Assembly (NCBI GenBank): GCA_947497245.1
Contig: CANMFO010000005.1
Span: 62,001 to 126,000 of the forward strand
Direction of reading: 5' to 3'
From: an uncultured Flavobacteriaceae bacterium
Lineage (GTDB): Bacteria > Bacteroidota > Bacteroidia > Flavobacteriales > Flavobacteriaceae
DNA: 64,000 bases
This document shows positions 62,174 to 64,000 of this stretch, in pieces; within the stretch, counting starts at the first letter, position 1; each line of letters begins with the position of its first letter. A program made the translations under genes and the position numbers. The notes beneath the pieces were generated by a model. The model searched no databases, was not told where the DNA came from, and was given only the letters and a program-made list of their open reading frames with translations.

Positions 62174-63256
62174 CTATTCGATTTTCGAAGGATCTATGAC
62201 TACGTATTTCACTGTTTTTCTGTTCCATGTATAGACCAGGTGTACTTTGCCGTCATCAGCTTGGATTATGGTGGGATATGAATATTCCTCGCCTTCTTTG
62301 TCAGTCGTTTCACGTAGCGGTTCCAATTCAATTGCGCGTTTCCAAGTTTTTCCATCCTTGGAAATCCCTAAGCTGAGAGGCACACGGTCGCCCCAATTTT
62401 TGTCCGTGGGATTATAGATCAAAATATGGCGACCATCTTTTAAGGTTACGCCGTCGATCCCCGAATTCGGATTGGGGAGTGATGTAGCCATCATTTCTCC
62501 CCAAGTCTTACCATTGTCCTCGGACCAGTTCTGTGAGACCGTACCGTTTTTTGTGCGACTCAGTAACTGTAGCCTTTCATTTCCATGGTTTAGAACCACG
62601 GGCTGGATGGCCCCGAATTCCTTGGGGTCGTTCAGAGGTTCTGTTTTGGTCCATGTTTTGGCACTATCACTACTTTGTTCTACATGGATGGTCCAATCTC
62701 CCGAGGTGCTCTCGTTGCTCGATGGCGAAACAATGGTACCATTCTCCAATTGGATAGGTTGATTTTTTATGGGCCCTAAAATTCCATCTGGAAGCGCTAT
62801 GGGTTCCGACCAAGTTTTGCCATCATCTTCGGAGGTAATGTAAAGCCCCCACCATTCCTGGGGACTCGGCCCCACCTTATAGAAAAGGTATAGGGGCTGC
62901 CCCCTGGGCTTGAACAAAACCGGATTCCAACAGGGATGGCGTGTGCCATCTTCCTGTACCCCGTTTGCCACCTCTACCGGTGTGGACCAACGTCCATTCG
63001 CATTTAGAGATACCCAAATGCCCACGTCCTTATTTTTTTCCTCGGTGCCACCGAACCACGAGGCTATGACCGTCCCGTTGCTTATCTCAACGGTCGATGC
63101 ATGGCATTCCGGTGTCAATGCATCTGCTATTTCATAGATGAATTCTTGCGTTGAAACGGCGGGGTGATCTGTTGATATGAGCGGTGGCAATTTGACGGGC
63201 CTGTCTTGGCAGGACAGAAAAAATACCGAAAATGCCACCCAATAAAATGCTTTCAT
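62174..63256 (-). CDS. Sialidase-fold (BNR/Asp-box) lipoprotein
   Basis: Start at ATG 63256 (MKAFYWVAFSVFFLSCQD, lipobox Cys16); the ATG at 63316 would add 20 atypical residues. About 360 aa with a six-blade propeller showing four Asp-box motifs (SEDDGKTWSEP, SSDSAKTWTK, SEDNGKTWGEM, SKDGKTWKRA). An Arg/Glu-rich active-site set is suggested by EDGTRHPCWNPVLF and SRTKNGTVSQNW, but the classical RIP arginine is not evident, so it may cleave something other than sialic acid. Between the BASS transporter and ceramidase genes on the same strand. Confidence 0.85.
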   Translation of the reverse strand: MKAFYWVAFSVFFLSCQDRPVKLPPLISTDHPAVSTQEFIYEIADALTPECHASTVEISNGTVIASWFGGTEEKNKDVGIWVSLNANGRWSTPVEVANGVQEDGTRHPCWNPVLFKPRGQPLYLFYKVGPSPQEWWGLYITSEDDGKTWSEPIALPDGILGPIKNQPIQLENGTIVSPSSNESTSGDWTIHVEQSSDSAKTWTKTEPLNDPKEFGAIQPVVLNHGNERLQLLSRTKNGTVSQNWSEDNGKTWGEMMATSLPNPNSGIDGVTLKDGRHILIYNPTDKNWGDRVPLSLGISKDGKTWKRAIELEPLRETTDKEGEEYSYPTIIQADDGKVHLVYTWNRKTVKYVVIDPSKIE

Positions 63257-63317
63257 CACGTTTGTGCTAAGGTTCAAAAAAAAATATTTAGTCGGGGCGA
63301 AGGCCCCCAGGATCAAT

Positions 63318-64000
63318 TCAATCCTTTACGCCCAAGGACTTTCTTGTTAAAATAATCAGGGTTGCCGAAACATACATCAAAAGGCCATAGGTTGCGGGAA
63401 CTATGGAAAATTCGACATTGTTCAAGGCAATGGTTGCCAGGGTAATGGCCAACGTTCCATTTTGTATCCCGGTTTCAATGGAAATACTTATCGCCTGTCG
63501 CCGATTTAATTTGAAGAGCACGGCCAATAAAAAACCAATGGACATCGTAAAAATGTTGAGCAATATGGCCGGAAGGCCCGCTTCCCTCAAATAGCTCATG
63601 AAAACATCCCGAATACTATATGTAATACCTATGACGACCAAAACGAATATAAGCGCCGAAGCCACTTTTATGGGTTTTTCCATTCGGGACGCAAATTCGC
63701 CGAACCTATGTTTTGTCCACATACCCAAGGCTACGGGAATCAAAACGATTATCGTCAATTGTTTGATCATGGTCAGCGCATCCACACGTATGGCCTGACT
63801 TTCGTTTGAAAACTCTTGTACCGCAAACTGAACGATCAGCGGTATCGTGAAAATCGTCAGGACGCTGGCGACCGCCGTTAAGGAAACCGATAGCGCCAAA
63901 TCGCCCTTGGCCAAAAAAGTCAGCATATTTGATGTCGGGCCACCGGGGCAGGCCGCCAAAAGCATAAGGCCGATAGCCGTTGTTGGCGAAAGTTCCAATG
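63318..64000 (-). CDS. Bile acid:sodium symporter (BASS) family transporter, 5' part outside window
   Basis: About 227 codons are present; the family is about 300-330 aa, so the N-terminal 90-100 residues lie beyond the right edge. The visible part starts near the GLMLLAACPGGPTSNMLTFL motif, the sodium-site signature of BASS proteins, and continues with six or seven hydrophobic helices. BASS members import organic acids, bile acids or sulfonates with Na+. Same strand as the sialidase and ceramidase genes, ending 61 bp before the sialidase ATG, so probably one operon. Confidence 0.88.
   Translation of the reverse strand, partial: LELSPTTAIGLMLLAACPGGPTSNMLTFLAKGDLALSVSLTAVASVLTIFTIPLIVQFAVQEFSNESQAIRVDALTMIKQLTIIVLIPVALGMWTKHRFGEFASRMEKPIKVASALIFVLVVIGITYSIRDVFMSYLREAGLPAILLNIFTMSIGFLLAVLFKLNRRQAISISIETGIQNGTLAITLATIALNNVEFSIVPATYGLLMYVSATLIILTRKSLGVKD

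Overview
The window comes from a Bacteroidota genome, most likely a marine member of the Flavobacteriaceae. Two SusC/SusD pairs, an ECF-sigma/FecR/STN-type SusC relay, TAnnTTTG-type -7 boxes, Bacteroidota-style lipoprotein signals and many FG-GAP, PA14 and glycan-related proteins point there. No rRNA or complete tRNA gene is visible. By eye, the left half (to about 31 kb) is more AT-rich and more disturbed than the right half. All functions below are read from the sequence and family knowledge; no database search was possible.

Region 1 (1-6.4 kb) has a GMC oxidoreductase running off the left edge with its Tat-exported subunit 3, then a decayed second GMC gene and a gene tail, a SAM methyltransferase, and an AraC-type regulator fused to a membrane segment and TPRs. 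Region 2 (6.4-26.8 kb) is bounded by two nearly identical 218-bp direct repeats. It holds a Rieske oxygenase bracketed by 35-bp repeats of the nagB 3' end, an amino-sugar/glycoside operon (GH4, sodium symporter, NagB) with a divergent AraC regulator, and a polysaccharide-utilisation-like operon: ECF sigma, anti-sigma FecR, SusC, SusD, an ASPIC/FG-GAP lipoprotein and a metallophosphoesterase with PA14. It ends in a 12-codon stump of an HGSNAT/NagX-like acyltransferase gene, cut just before the right repeat.

Region 3 (27.0-31.2 kb) is the most unusual part. Three co-oriented small gene units (a lipoprotein-like gene; a DUF4259-like gene; an antitoxin with a toxin broken by an in-frame stop) are each followed by a structured intergenic element. 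In the gene sense these elements begin with (or near) AACAATGSCTAT and end CATARCC..ACCGTTRT. They resemble integron attC sites. A short tyrosine recombinase lies at the head of the row, with an AACAAT/GTTGTG half-site and a 21-bp palindrome between. I read this as a degenerate integron-like cassette array or an analogous system not using a classical IntI. A tRNA-3'-end-like fragment lies further right.

Region 4 (31.5-64 kb) holds an FtsX/MacB-type permease, a MerR-TipAS regulator with a hydrolase, and three plus-strand secreted proteins (cytochrome-c-motif FG-GAP lipoprotein, propeller-toroid lipoprotein, DUF3748). These converge on a minus-strand SusC-SusD-glycosidase-aldolase operon with an attenuator-like hairpin after susD. 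Then comes a plus-strand catabolic operon: sodium symporter, two tiny membrane proteins, a GH2 of exo-beta-D-glucosaminidase type, a DegT aminotransferase, a GDPD phosphodiesterase, a Gfo/Idh dehydrogenase and a HAD phosphatase. The right end is a minus-strand set of a BASS transporter (partial), a sialidase and two ceramidase-like hydrolases. Together the right half looks built to strip and import amino-sugar-containing glycans or glycolipids.
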